From: UBA7703 sp034926785
GTDB lineage: Bacteria > Bacillota > Clostridia > Christensenellales > CAG-138
Assembly: GCA_034926785.1 (NCBI GenBank)
Contig: JAYFQU010000021.1
Coordinates: 1-64,000 of the forward strand
Direction of reading: 5' to 3'
Length of the DNA stretch: 64,000 nucleotides
Each line of letters opens with the position of its first letter. Within the stretch, counting starts at the first letter, position 1. The notes under the pieces were generated by a model. That model was not told where the DNA came from and did not search any database. It saw only the letters and a program-made list of their open reading frames with translations. This document shows positions 1 through 7,850 of the stretch, in pieces. The position numbers and the translations under genes are program-made.

Positions 1-30
1 GGGATTTCGAAAATCCCCCATGTTCCTTCA

Positions 31-142
31 AATTTGGCGATTCATTCGCCGAATTTGTGAAAAAATGGCGCGATTCGCGTCATTTTAACCCAAAGTAAAA
101 CCCATCGGCAGAGTCCGCAGGACTTTGTCGATGGGCTGAAGA
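31..142 (+). repeat. Dispersed structured repeat, module 1, copy A
   Basis: This stretch lies in the 312 gene-free bases beyond the 3' end of mnmE. It closely matches 36696-36803: an imperfect AATT-GGCGA inverted repeat, a GCGCGATTCGCG core, the string ACCCAAAGTAAAACCCATCGG, and a CCCATCGGC/GTCGATGGG hairpin in the same order. The right arm differs from the second copy by a G-U tolerant change, which suggests selection on RNA structure. A short open frame runs across it on the minus strand, but its composition follows the hairpins and I do not call it a gene. Confidence 0.75.
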
Positions 143-163
143 GCTGGTTGCCCAGCTCTTTTT
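139..163 (+). terminator. Intrinsic terminator hairpin
   Basis: AAGAGCTGG and CCAGCTCTT pair around a four-base loop and run into TTTTT on the plus strand. It sits between the two repeat modules of copy A and would stop transcription coming from a gene to the left of the window, towards the convergent mnmE. Confidence 0.65.
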
Positions 164-182
164 CGTTTATCACAGAAACCTT

Positions 183-280
183 GGGATTGGTAAGGGCCGC
201 GACTCTTAACCCATCGATTCCGGCCGCGGTGCCTTTGCCGCCTTGACCGATCACCCGGAAGCGGGCGATTTTATCGCAGC
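183..280 (+). repeat. Dispersed structured repeat, module 2, copy A
   Basis: This resembles 54404-54500 over almost its whole length. Shared blocks are GGGATTG-TAAGGGCCG, CTTAACCCAT, TTCCGGC-GCGGTG, CTTTGCC, GATC-CCCG and TCGCAG. Paired arms with differing bases suggest a conserved stem structure. No coding frame is convincing here. Confidence 0.7.
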
Positions 281-312
281 TTTTTTATGTTGCGTAACAC
301 GCGTTTAAACCC

Positions 313-1620
313 TTATTTCCCAACACAGAATCGTTCGAATATACGGTCGATTACCGCTGCGTCCACGTCCGTTCCCGTAATGGAGCCAAGATGATGCAGT
401 GCGTTTTTTACATCCGTCGCCGCGCAGTCCAGTTCGGTCGCCGTTTCTGCCTCGCGCAACGCACGCAGCGCTTGCTCCAGCGCGCGAATGTGACGTTCGT
501 TCGTAATGGTTGTTCCGTCTGCGCGCTCCGGCGCGGCAAGCGCAAGAATGCTTTCTTTCAGCATGCCCAGCCCTTCGCCCGACTTCGCGCTGATTCGAAT
601 CGCCGTATCGTTATAGTCACAAACCTGCGGCAGATCGCTTTTGTTCAGCAGAACGATTCGGCTTTCCCCCCGCGTTTCTGACAGCAGTGCCCGATCCTGT
701 TCCGTGAGCTTTGCCGATGCATCCAGCACTAGGCAAACAACGTCCGCGCCCTGCATCGCATCGCGCGCGCGTGAGACGCCAATCCGCTCCGCCTCGTCCT
801 TCGCCTCGCGGATGCCCGCTGTGTCAATCAGTCGCACCGGCACGCCTTCCATGTTCATCTTCTCGTCTATGATGTCGCGCGTGGTTCCGGCTGCGGCGGT
901 GACAATCGCCCGTTCGTTGCCAAGCATCGCATTCATCAACGAGGATTTACCTACATTTGGCCGTCCGACGATTGCAACGCGCAGCCCGTCCCGGAGGACT
1001 CTCCCGCGTCGCGCAAGGGCAACCATTCCGTCAATGCGCCGTATCGCCGCAGTAAGCGACTCCGGCAGCGCCTCCAGCGTATCCGCTTCCGCCTCGTCGG
1101 GGTAATCGATCGCCGCATCGATGCCGGAGAGAGCATCCGTCAATAGCCGCTCGACTGATTCAATCTCCCGTTTTACGCCGCCCTGCAGCTGATGTAGCGC
1201 AGCCTTCAGGCTCTGCTCCGCATCCGCGTTGATGACGTCCATAACAGCTTCCGCTTCAGTCAAGTCCATCTTTCCGTTAAGAAACGCGCGTTTGGTGAAT
1301 TCTCCGCATTCCGCCGGGCGAAAACCCAGCGAAGCGAGCGCGCCGAGCGTTCTCTGCACCGTCTGCATCCCGCCGTGGATGTTCAGCTCCATCATGTGTT
1401 CACCGGTGTAGCTCCTTGGAGCGGGAAAATAGACCGCCATGCAGTCGTCAATCAATTCTTCATTCTCCCTCAATTGTGCATGGATCATCTCACGAGGACG
1501 AATCGTCGGATCCCGATCCAGCAGCGTGCTCACTTTTGGCGCCATTTCGCCGGAGATGCGTATGATGGCGATCGCCCCTCCGATGGCGGAGGACGGCGCG
1601 TAGATTGTATCTTCTCTCAT
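313..1620 (-). CDS. mnmE: tRNA uridine-5-carboxymethylaminomethyl modification GTPase MnmE
   Basis: MnmE works with MnmG to place the carboxymethylaminomethyl group on wobble uridine 34 of several tRNAs. The 435-residue protein has the N-terminal formyl-THF-binding domain starting MREDTIYAPSSA, a helical domain, a G domain with GRPNVGKSS at about 219-226, and the C-terminal CVGK that closes the family. The open frame continues 18 codons upstream, but homology and a G-rich ribosome site favour the ATG at 1620. It is the last gene of the rpmH operon and follows jag by about 100 bases, as in many Firmicutes. The length is slightly under the usual 450-460. Confidence 0.96.
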   Translation of the reverse strand: MREDTIYAPSSAIGGAIAIIRISGEMAPKVSTLLDRDPTIRPREMIHAQLRENEELIDDCMAVYFPAPRSYTGEHMMELNIHGGMQTVQRTLGALASLGFRPAECGEFTKRAFLNGKMDLTEAEAVMDVINADAEQSLKAALHQLQGGVKREIESVERLLTDALSGIDAAIDYPDEAEADTLEALPESLTAAIRRIDGMVALARRGRVLRDGLRVAIVGRPNVGKSSLMNAMLGNERAIVTAAAGTTRDIIDEKMNMEGVPVRLIDTAGIREAKDEAERIGVSRARDAMQGADVVCLVLDASAKLTEQDRALLSETRGESRIVLLNKSDLPQVCDYNDTAIRISAKSGEGLGMLKESILALAAPERADGTTITNERHIRALEQALRALREAETATELDCAATDVKNALHHLGSITGTDVDAAVIDRIFERFCVGK

Positions 1621-1723
1621 GGTTCCCCTTGTCTTGTTCTCCTCCAGTGTGACAGGTAATTGTTCCCGACCCAAAATAGAACAGGAGCCGCCGTGTTTTG
1701 TTCCGGCGGCTCGTCTGCGTTTG

Positions 1724-2611
1724 TTATTTGGCTGGGGTTATCACAACATGGCGGTTGGGTTCCTCACCCTCGCTGTGCGTCGTTACACCGGCAAACCCCT
1801 GCAGGGCGCTATGCAGAATACGCCGCTCATAAGGATTCATAGGCTCCATTGCAATGGCGCGTCCCGTCTGGCGCACCTGCGTCGCATTCTTCCGCGCGAG
1901 ACGTTTGAGCGTCTCCTCCCGGCGGGAACGATACCCCTCCGTGTCCAGCGTGACACGGACGTATCCTTCTTCTTTGCGGTTCTTGTTGGCAACCAGCGAT
2001 ACTAGATATTGCATGGCGTCCAGCGTTTCTCCGCGCCGGCCGATGAGCAAGCCCATCGTTTCCGCGTCGATGCAGAGGCGCAGCCCGTTCTCCGTTTCCG
2101 CCGCGCGAACAGGCGCGGGGTTGTTCATCTTTTGCAGCAGTTCGCCGAGGAACTCCGCGCATGGGGTGTTCTTCGCGAGTTCTTCGCTGTATTCAAAGTA
2201 CTCTTCCGCCACAGGCTCGGCAACGCGTTCCTGGCGTCTGTCGCTCTGGCCGCCGCGGTACGCTCCCTGCGGGGCGGGGCCGCGCTGAATCCTGTCCGCG
2301 GGTTCCCTGCGCGCGGGGCGGTCGCCCTCCCTGCGTTCGGGTCTTGCTTCACGATTCCTCGGCTGCTGGTCGCGGCGCTGCTGAAAGCTCGCTTCCTTTT
2401 CTTTGCGATAAACCTGCTCCATCTCCATGACGAGCGGCACCTCGCGCTCGGTCAGGCGAACAACCGCCTGTTTCGCGCCGATTCCAAAGAGGCCTTTGCT
2501 CTCGGATTGAATGGTTTCGATTTCAACTTCGTCGATGGTCACGCCCATTTCGGTCAGGCCATGAAAGATGGCCTCGTCCACACTGTGGCCCGAAAATTCC
2601 ATGCTCCTCAT
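1724..2611 (-). CDS. jag: Jag (KhpB) RNA-binding protein
   Basis: Jag/KhpB binds RNA, partners with KhpA and influences cell elongation and division in Gram-positive bacteria. The 295-residue protein shows the Jag N-terminal domain (residues 1-55, ending in the GLFGIGAKQA signature), a long Arg/Pro/Gln-rich linker (about 75-130), a KH domain (about 150-215, with GLLIGRRGETL) and a C-terminal R3H domain carrying an R-x3-R-x3-H-like pattern near NPYERRILHSAL. Its ATG overlaps the yidC stop by four bases, so the two are translationally coupled. The linker is longer than in most homologues and very basic, which could itself contact RNA. Confidence 0.93.
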   Translation of the reverse strand: MRSMEFSGHSVDEAIFHGLTEMGVTIDEVEIETIQSESKGLFGIGAKQAVVRLTEREVPLVMEMEQVYRKEKEASFQQRRDQQPRNREARPERREGDRPARREPADRIQRGPAPQGAYRGGQSDRRQERVAEPVAEEYFEYSEELAKNTPCAEFLGELLQKMNNPAPVRAAETENGLRLCIDAETMGLLIGRRGETLDAMQYLVSLVANKNRKEEGYVRVTLDTEGYRSRREETLKRLARKNATQVRQTGRAIAMEPMNPYERRILHSALQGFAGVTTHSEGEEPNRHVVITPAK

Positions 2612-3582
2612 TTTTCTACAACCTCCGTCAGCGCAGCATTTTGCTTAGCAAACGAACGGTTAATCAGCAGCGATGTCCCGAGTGAGAAAATGTTGCTGAA
2701 TGTCCAGTAGACGGCGAAACTTGCGTTATATTGGAGACAGAATACGAATGACATAATTGGCATGAGCCAGTTCATCATCTTGTTGGTGCTCGCCGTTGCG
2801 TCGCTCTTAGGCTGGTTCTTTTGCATGATCCAAGTCGAGAGATAGGTGGTTGCGCCCGCCAGAATCGGGAATATGAACCATCCGTTATTCAGGCCATTAT
2901 AAAGATCCGCACAGGGTGCCATCAGCGCCGTATAGCGCGCGGTTAAATCTTCCGACAGGGTTGCCAGAGCATAGGCGTTGCCGTTTTTCACGAAGAACCC
3001 GAGATCGACAAACCGTTGCAGCGCTTCCGGATGCTCCTGGAAATAGAGCAGTTGCGGAAGTTTCGCGTTCGCCGCGCCAAAGAATTCCTTTGCGGTGGCA
3101 ATGACCGGAGAAAACCCGTTATCCGGCATCCAGAGGTTATTCACCCAGAAAAACTTAAAGCTCTGGAAAAGTTCAATGCCCTTGTCCTTATTGTCGTCCA
3201 GGGTGAGGATGAGGCGAACCATCATCTCGTTGCCCCATTGGCGGAACGCCGCAATAAAGATAAAGAACAGCGGCATGGTAATCAGCATCGGCAAACAACC
3301 GCCAAACATGCTGACGCCCTTTTCACGCATGAGCTTTTGCTGCTCGGTGTTCAGGCGCTGCGGATCTTTTTCATACTTTTTACGAAGCTTGTCGAGCTGC
3401 GGCTGAATAGCCGCCATCTTCATGGAAGACTTTCTCGAATTGATGTCGCCGAAAACAGTGAGGCTGCGGATGATCAGCGTCGCGATGATAATCGTCAAAA
3501 CGATGCTCTGGTTGGTTAGGGCTTCGTAAAGCCAGCGCATTCCGAGGAATGCCCATTGTGTAATGAAGAAATCGCCTTGCAA
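2608..3582 (-). CDS. yidC: Membrane protein insertase YidC
   Basis: YidC inserts and folds inner-membrane proteins, alone or with SecYEG. The 324-residue protein has the Firmicutes layout without the large periplasmic P1 domain: a first membrane segment near 25-45, a positively charged cytoplasmic hairpin (60-95) and several membrane segments in the C-terminal half. A long loop (about 125-225) between membrane segments is bigger than in Bacillus SpoIIIJ and resembles other Clostridia. Start is TTG at 3582, with GGAGG nine bases upstream; no better ATG exists. There is no N-terminal lipobox, unlike many Bacillus homologues. Confidence 0.93.
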   Translation of the reverse strand: MQGDFFITQWAFLGMRWLYEALTNQSIVLTIIIATLIIRSLTVFGDINSRKSSMKMAAIQPQLDKLRKKYEKDPQRLNTEQQKLMREKGVSMFGGCLPMLITMPLFFIFIAAFRQWGNEMMVRLILTLDDNKDKGIELFQSFKFFWVNNLWMPDNGFSPVIATAKEFFGAANAKLPQLLYFQEHPEALQRFVDLGFFVKNGNAYALATLSEDLTARYTALMAPCADLYNGLNNGWFIFPILAGATTYLSTWIMQKNQPKSDATASTNKMMNWLMPIMSFVFCLQYNASFAVYWTFSNIFSLGTSLLINRSFAKQNAALTEVVEK

Positions 3583-3656
3583 GGGGGATGCCCTCCTCTT
3601 CTATATACAGTATTTTGTTTTCATTTTAGAATCGATTGGAGATCGTGTCTTAGCAT

Positions 3657-3866
3657 TTACGGAACCGGATCATAGCCGCCTTTGCAGAATGGGTTGCAGC
3701 GGAGTATGCGCCATATGGCAAGAAGTCCGCCCTTCCATGCCCCGTGTTTCTGTATGGCCTCTATCGCATATTCGGAGCATGTTGGCGTAAAGCGGCAGCT
3801 CGGCGGCAACAACGGCGAGATATATTTCTTATATCCGCGAACAATCGCAATCATTGCCCGTTTCAC
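3657..3866 (-). CDS. yidD: Membrane protein insertion efficiency factor YidD
   Basis: YidD is a small membrane-associated helper of YidC-dependent insertion. The 69-residue protein is typical: an amphipathic start (residues 1-17), then the conserved PPSCRFTPTCSEYA block and the closing HGAWKGGLLAIWRILRCNPF-type signature. It lies between rnpA and yidC as in most bacteria, overlapping the rnpA stop by four bases (ATGA). Confidence 0.95.
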   Translation of the reverse strand: MKRAMIAIVRGYKKYISPLLPPSCRFTPTCSEYAIEAIQKHGAWKGGLLAIWRILRCNPFCKGGYDPVP

Positions 3867-4213
3867 TTGCCTTCCTCCGTTTTCCAGAGGCCTGCGCGGA
3901 TCAGCTGCGCGGTCATGCCCTCGCGAATGCTCAAAAACGGAGCGTCAATCATCGGCTCTCGCGCGATGAATATCATGTTCATGCCGCCTTTGATTTGAGG
4001 AATCAGCGGGGTTACCGCCTCGCGCATGCGCCGCTTAACGCGATTTCTTACAACTGCATTGCCAATTTTCTTACTGACCGAAAAGCCAATTTTCACGTCA
4101 CTGATGCGGTTTTTCGCATAGACCAGAGAGAGCAGCCTCCCCGAACAGGACTTTCCCGCGCGATAGGTATAGCGAAACTCTTTTTTCCGCCGCAGCGAAT
4201 CACTATGCTTCAC
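3863..4213 (-). CDS. rnpA: Ribonuclease P protein component
   Basis: This is the protein subunit of RNase P, which helps the catalytic RNA bind precursor tRNA for 5' maturation. The 116-residue sequence has the family order: a basic start (SLRRKKEFRYTYRAGKS), the IGFSVSKKIGNAVVRNRVKRRMRE signature (positions about 42-65, containing the RNR box) and a C-terminal helix. It sits between rpmH and yidD. About 190 bases separate it from rpmH; that gap holds an imperfect stem (near 4339-4363) and no gene. Confidence 0.95.
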   Translation of the reverse strand: MKHSDSLRRKKEFRYTYRAGKSCSGRLLSLVYAKNRISDVKIGFSVSKKIGNAVVRNRVKRRMREAVTPLIPQIKGGMNMIFIAREPMIDAPFLSIREGMTAQLIRAGLWKTEEGK

Positions 4214-4404
4214 AACGCCGCATCCTTTTTAAACAACATACCGTGGGCTGCGCGTGCTCTCCCGCATACGATCTGCAAAACCATATGCCGAAATGCAACG
4301 CGTCAAACGAAAGCCTTATCCTTTTGAAAATACAAACATGCGGCAAGCATATGCCTGCCGCAGGCGCTTGTGCGTTCTGTTACGGTTCTGATAAAGCAAT
4401 ACCG

Positions 4405-4539
4405 TTACGCGCTGAGAACTTTGCGGCCTTTCGCGCGTCTACGCTTGATGACATTGCGGCCGTCTGCCGACTTCATGCGCTTACGGAACCCGTGAACCTT
4501 GCTCCGCTGACGCTTCTTGGGCTGGAAGGTACGTACCAC
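4405..4539 (-). CDS. rpmH: 50S ribosomal protein L34
   Basis: The 44-residue protein is almost all signature: RTFQPKKRQRSKVHGFRKRM, then a Gly-Arg turn and the closing KRRRAKGRKVLSA. Start is GTG at 4539, giving M-V-R-T-F, preceded by GAGGTG at a seven-base spacing. A longer open frame reaches 4602, but its extra residues match nothing in L34. It leads the rnpA-yidD-yidC-jag-mnmE operon. In most bacteria dnaA lies divergently upstream; here the neighbour is a PIN/TRAM membrane protein instead. Confidence 0.95.
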   Translation of the reverse strand: MVRTFQPKKRQRSKVHGFRKRMKSADGRNVIKRRRAKGRKVLSA

Positions 4540-4638
4540 CCGAATACACCTCGCTTCATTAGTAGAATCCCGCAGACACTCTGCCTGCGATAAAAATCGC
4601 ACATACAGGCATTTACCCGCATGATATGAACCTTAAGT

Positions 4639-4668
4639 ATTATAGTGGACGGCACAAACCCGTGTCAA
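4639..4668 (-). promoter_or_regulatory. Promoter of the rpmH operon
   Basis: Read on the minus strand this is TTGACA, an 18-base spacer and TATAAT, both boxes matching the sigma-A consensus exactly. It lies about 100 bases before the rpmH start and should drive the six-gene operon. Confidence 0.85.
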
Positions 4669-4761
4669 GGAAATCTTGGTTGCGTTTTTTCGATATCCGA
4701 TTGTCATTCGAGAAAAGCAAGCTTTCCCAACAAGGTCACGGGTTGGAGAGATTCGCCGCGC

Positions 4762-5847
4762 TTAGCGGATTTTAGCGAACACCAGTCTCCCTGCCGAGGT
4801 TTGCAGCGCGCTGGTCACCACGATGTCGAGCGTCTCGCCAATATGTTTTCTGCCGCTCTCGATGATCACCATCGTTCCATCCGGAAGATAGCCAACCCCC
4901 TGCCCGGCCTCCTTGCCCTCTTTTACGATGGCAATCGGCAGTTCTTCGCCCGGCAACAGAACCGAACGCACCGCGTTGGCAAGGTCGTTGATATTCAGAA
5001 CAGCCATATTCTGAACCGCAGCAACCTTGTTGAGGTTATAGTCGTTGGTCACCAATATGCCGTTAAGATCCGCCGCCAACTTTAAGAGTTTGAGGTCAAC
5101 CTCATCAATCTCGTCATAATCCCGCTCCTCCACGACGACGCGCTGCTCAAGCTCTCTCTGCATGGAGTGGAGTATGTCGAGTCCCCTGCGCCCGCGGGAG
5201 CGCTTCATCGCATCCGAGCTGTCCGCAATGTGCCTGAGCTCCTTCAGCACAAACGAAGGCACTACGATCTTTCCCTCTAGGAAGCCGGTCTTGCAAATGT
5301 CGTAGATGCGCCCGTCGATGATAACGCTCGTATCCAGAACCTTCGGTCTGGCGTTGGCGGAGGAAAGCCCTTTTCCAAGATGACCGCGCCGCGTGGTTCC
5401 GTCCATGAGCTCCGACCGCCTCGTAATGCCAACATAGCCGCCATAATAGCCAAAAATAACGAACAGCAGCAGTGTGATGACCTCCGGCAGCACCGGTACA
5501 TCAATGGTACGCATAATGAGGCTGAGCAGGAATGCGAACAGCAAACCAAGCATAATGCCCAGCGCACCAAAAAGGATATCAAGCGCGGGCATCTCGGTGA
5601 GTTTACATTCCAGTTTCTGAAAAAAGCCGTGAATGCCGTCTATGATCTTTGGTGAGATAATATAAAATATGATTCCAAATGAAATGCCAACGATCACATA
5701 GAGGGCAACCATCACGGCGGGAATGGTGGTATAGCGCAGCACATAATCAAATCCGGGGCACTTAAATGAATAGAGCACCCATGCGACGATTCCACAGCCA
5801 ATACCTATACCGACCAGTGCGAGGAGTATTCTTAGTACCTTCCGCAT
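4762..5847 (-). CDS. PIN/TRAM domain integral membrane protein (YacL family)
   Basis: The 361-residue protein has four predicted membrane segments (about 5-27, 40-65, 92-112 and 118-142), then a cytoplasmic PIN-like nuclease domain starting at VLDTSVIIDGRIYDI with acidic residues in the expected places (D of LDTS, a later VTNDYNLN). A C-terminal TRAM domain (about 290-360) is the likely RNA-binding part. It matches Bacillus YacL, whose exact substrate is not settled. It lies directly downstream of carD on the same strand, a pairing common in Firmicutes, so the two are probably co-transcribed. Confidence 0.9.
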   Translation of the reverse strand: MRKVLRILLALVGIGIGCGIVAWVLYSFKCPGFDYVLRYTTIPAVMVALYVIVGISFGIIFYIISPKIIDGIHGFFQKLECKLTEMPALDILFGALGIMLGLLFAFLLSLIMRTIDVPVLPEVITLLLFVIFGYYGGYVGITRRSELMDGTTRRGHLGKGLSSANARPKVLDTSVIIDGRIYDICKTGFLEGKIVVPSFVLKELRHIADSSDAMKRSRGRRGLDILHSMQRELEQRVVVEERDYDEIDEVDLKLLKLAADLNGILVTNDYNLNKVAAVQNMAVLNINDLANAVRSVLLPGEELPIAIVKEGKEAGQGVGYLPDGTMVIIESGRKHIGETLDIVVTSALQTSAGRLVFAKIR

Positions 5848-5874
5848 GCAGTGATTGGCGTTTTCCCGTTCTCT

Positions 5875-6345
5875 TTAACCCCCAACAAGGGGAAGGAATT
5901 CGCTTTCCTCCTTTCCACTCGACGCGGATAATTCAGCCAATAGCACCTGCCGCGCCGTTAGATACATTTTTCGCTCTCCTGCGGAGAGCCCTTTTTCCCG
6001 ATCCCGATGGATCAGGCATTTTACCACATCGGCAACACCGAAGATATCGCCGACGCGCAGTTTATTCAGGTTGTCGCGGTAGCGCTGATTCCAGTTGTCA
6101 CTCTCGTTCGAGCAGCCATCCTCCGTGAGGAACGCAATCACCTGCTCGCAGTCTGCCGGACAGACAAGCCGTCTCAGTCCCACCGCCTCTGCCGATGCAA
6201 CGGGGACCATTGCCGTCATGCGGCCCATGACAAAGCGCAGCAGATAATACTGCGTCGTCTCGCCAAGCACGGTCTGATCCTGCACGGATTCAATCTGTCC
6301 AACGCCATGCATCGGGTAGCAAACCATATCACCTATCTGAAACAC
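5875..6345 (-). CDS. carD: CarD-family transcriptional regulator
   Basis: CarD/CdnL proteins bind the RNA polymerase beta subunit and stabilise open complexes at promoters. The 156-residue protein begins with the RNAP-interacting Tudor-like domain (FQIGDMVCYPMHGVGQIE) and ends in the helical DNA-binding domain (about 65-150). I prefer the GTG at 6345: AAAGGAG lies eight bases upstream and homologues start with Met-Phe at this point. A TTG two codons earlier sits too close to the ribosome site. Two consensus promoters precede it. Confidence 0.9.
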   Translation of the reverse strand: MFQIGDMVCYPMHGVGQIESVQDQTVLGETTQYYLLRFVMGRMTAMVPVASAEAVGLRRLVCPADCEQVIAFLTEDGCSNESDNWNQRYRDNLNKLRVGDIFGVADVVKCLIHRDREKGLSAGERKMYLTARQVLLAELSASSGKEESEFLPLVGG

Positions 6346-6386
6346 CGGCAACGCTCCTTTCTTCCGCTCTGCATCACATATTTGAT

Positions 6387-6416
6387 ACTATATCATTTTT
6401 CATTCGAAATTGTCAA
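6387..6416 (-). promoter_or_regulatory. carD promoter, proximal
   Basis: On the minus strand: TTGACA, 18-base spacer, TATAGT. It lies about 40 bases before the carD start. Confidence 0.8.
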
Positions 6417-6427
6417 CAAAATCTCGT

Positions 6428-6456
6428 ATAATATCACACCATACAGGCGCTGTCAA
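6428..6456 (-). promoter_or_regulatory. carD promoter, distal
   Basis: On the minus strand: TTGACA, 17-base spacer, TATTAT. Its -10 lies about 80 bases from the carD start and the region is AT-rich, unlike the surrounding sequence. Confidence 0.75.
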
Positions 6457-6570
6457 CAAAATAATTTAGAAAAAGTATGCTTCTTCTTTTTTGCTTGCTC
6501 TGGTTTCTTATGATCGTTCATTTTGGGAGAAAATCGACCTGTCGTTTCTATGCGTCGTTCGATCAAGGAA

Positions 6571-6602
6571 GGGGCGAAGGCTCTTTTTCCGCCTTCGCCC
6601 CT
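6571..6602 (-). terminator. Hairpin downstream of prs
   Basis: GGGGCGAAGGC and GCCTTCGCCCC form an 11-base-pair stem just beyond the prs stop. The T-tract on the minus strand is weak (TTCCTT), so termination may be incomplete. Confidence 0.55.
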
Positions 6603-6625
6603 GTGGAATTCCAAAGGTATGCTGA

Positions 6626-7639
6626 TTACAGCAAAGTCTGCTGTTCCGCAAAGCTCATGTCCAGCAGCCGCTTGCTCACGCGCTGCTCGAACATGGTGCT
6701 CATCGGCGCCCGGTCGTGGATAATCTTAACCGCCTGCGCAAACATCGGCGCGGCGGAGATGAAGCGAATCTTGGGCGAGAGGCTCGCCGCGGGACATTCC
6801 AGCGTGTCGGTGGAGACGAGAAACTCAATTGGGCTCGCGTCGATCTTCTTCACGCCCTCTTCGCCGAGCACGTTGTGCGAGAGCGCGGCGTAGATCTTCT
6901 TTGCGCCCTTGTCGCGCAGGGCGTAACTCACGTCAACCAGCGTTCCGCCGGAGATGGAGAAGTCGTCGATCACCAGGCAGTTCTTGTCCTTCACATCGCC
7001 GATCACTTCGAGAACCTTTGCGTTCTCGTCGTGCCCAAAGCGCATTTTATCGCCGATGGCGACCGGGCAGTTCAGTTCAGTCGCATACTCGCGCGCACGC
7101 TTAGCGGAACCCGCATCCGGCGAGACAACGACGAGATCCTCGTTTACGATGCCCTGCCTGCGAATATACTCGCAGAGCAGCTCCTTTGCATAGAGATGAT
7201 CGACCGGTTTTTTAAAGAATCCCTGTACCTGCGGTGCATGCAAGTCCATCGTGATGATGCGGTCAACACCCGCAGCCTCGATGCAGTCTGCGCAGACTCT
7301 CGCGCGTATGGAAACGCGCGGCTCGTCTTTTTTGTCGCCCTTGGCATAGGAAAAATACGGAATAATCGCGGTGACGGAGTTTGCGCTGGCGCGTTTAAAG
7401 GCATCAATCCAAAACAACAGTTCAACAAACTCGTCATTCGGCTGGCGGCCAATGGGCTGAACAATGTAAACGTCCTTGTCGCGGATGGATTCATTGACGC
7501 GCACGAAGATATTTCCTTCGCTGAACTTAATGGTCTCCGCGTCGCCAAGCTGCGTCCCTAGATAGGCGCACATCTTCTTGGCAAACGGCTTCCCCGTGCT
7601 TCCGGCAAATATCTTGATAATTCCAGAACCCGTGTACAT
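6626..7639 (-). CDS. prs: Ribose-phosphate pyrophosphokinase, divergent type
   Basis: It makes PRPP from ribose 5-phosphate and ATP for nucleotide, histidine and tryptophan synthesis. The 337-residue protein has the family fold: an N-terminal FAGSTGKPFA start, PYFSYAKGDKKDEPRVSIRA (flexible loop region), DLHAPQVQGFF, and the PRPP-binding loop VIDDFSISGGTL. That loop reads S-G-G-T where classical bacterial enzymes have D-T-A-G-T, closer to the plant class II form. The open frame extends 85 codons further upstream, but the ATG at 7639 has a GAGG ribosome site and family homology begins there. A strong promoter lies at 7701-7729. Confidence 0.88.
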   Translation of the reverse strand: MYTGSGIIKIFAGSTGKPFAKKMCAYLGTQLGDAETIKFSEGNIFVRVNESIRDKDVYIVQPIGRQPNDEFVELLFWIDAFKRASANSVTAIIPYFSYAKGDKKDEPRVSIRARVCADCIEAAGVDRIITMDLHAPQVQGFFKKPVDHLYAKELLCEYIRRQGIVNEDLVVVSPDAGSAKRAREYATELNCPVAIGDKMRFGHDENAKVLEVIGDVKDKNCLVIDDFSISGGTLVDVSYALRDKGAKKIYAALSHNVLGEEGVKKIDASPIEFLVSTDTLECPAASLSPKIRFISAAPMFAQAVKIIHDRAPMSTMFEQRVSKRLLDMSFAEQQTLL

Positions 7640-7700
7640 CTGTTTTTCCTCTTTCCCCAAAACGTAATGTTCCGTCGTCCCCTTCGCTCTCTGTAACCAC

Positions 7701-7729
7701 ATTATATCAGAGGGAGCGAAGGTTCTCAA
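7701..7729 (-). promoter_or_regulatory. prs promoter
   Basis: On the minus strand: TTGAGA, 17-base spacer, TATAAT, about 60 bases before the prs ATG. It supports the start at 7639, because the longer frame would begin upstream of the promoter. Confidence 0.8.
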
Positions 7730-7850
7730 CACAATATGGCCGGTGTGCGCGAATTTGTGCATTTCTAGCGAAAACTGCCGCGCTAAACACCGCATGCCAA
7801 TTCTTTCCGTCCGCGGCAAGCTGTTGTTCAAGCTTTGCCGCAGCCGGTTC

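Noticed and set aside
42..254. 70-codon open frame on the minus strand at the left edge
   Set aside because: It runs through the two repeat modules and a terminator hairpin, has no ribosome site and no recognisable protein features.
4214..4404. Origin of replication between rpmH and rnpA
   Set aside because: No DnaA-box cluster or AT-rich unwinding element; only one imperfect stem.
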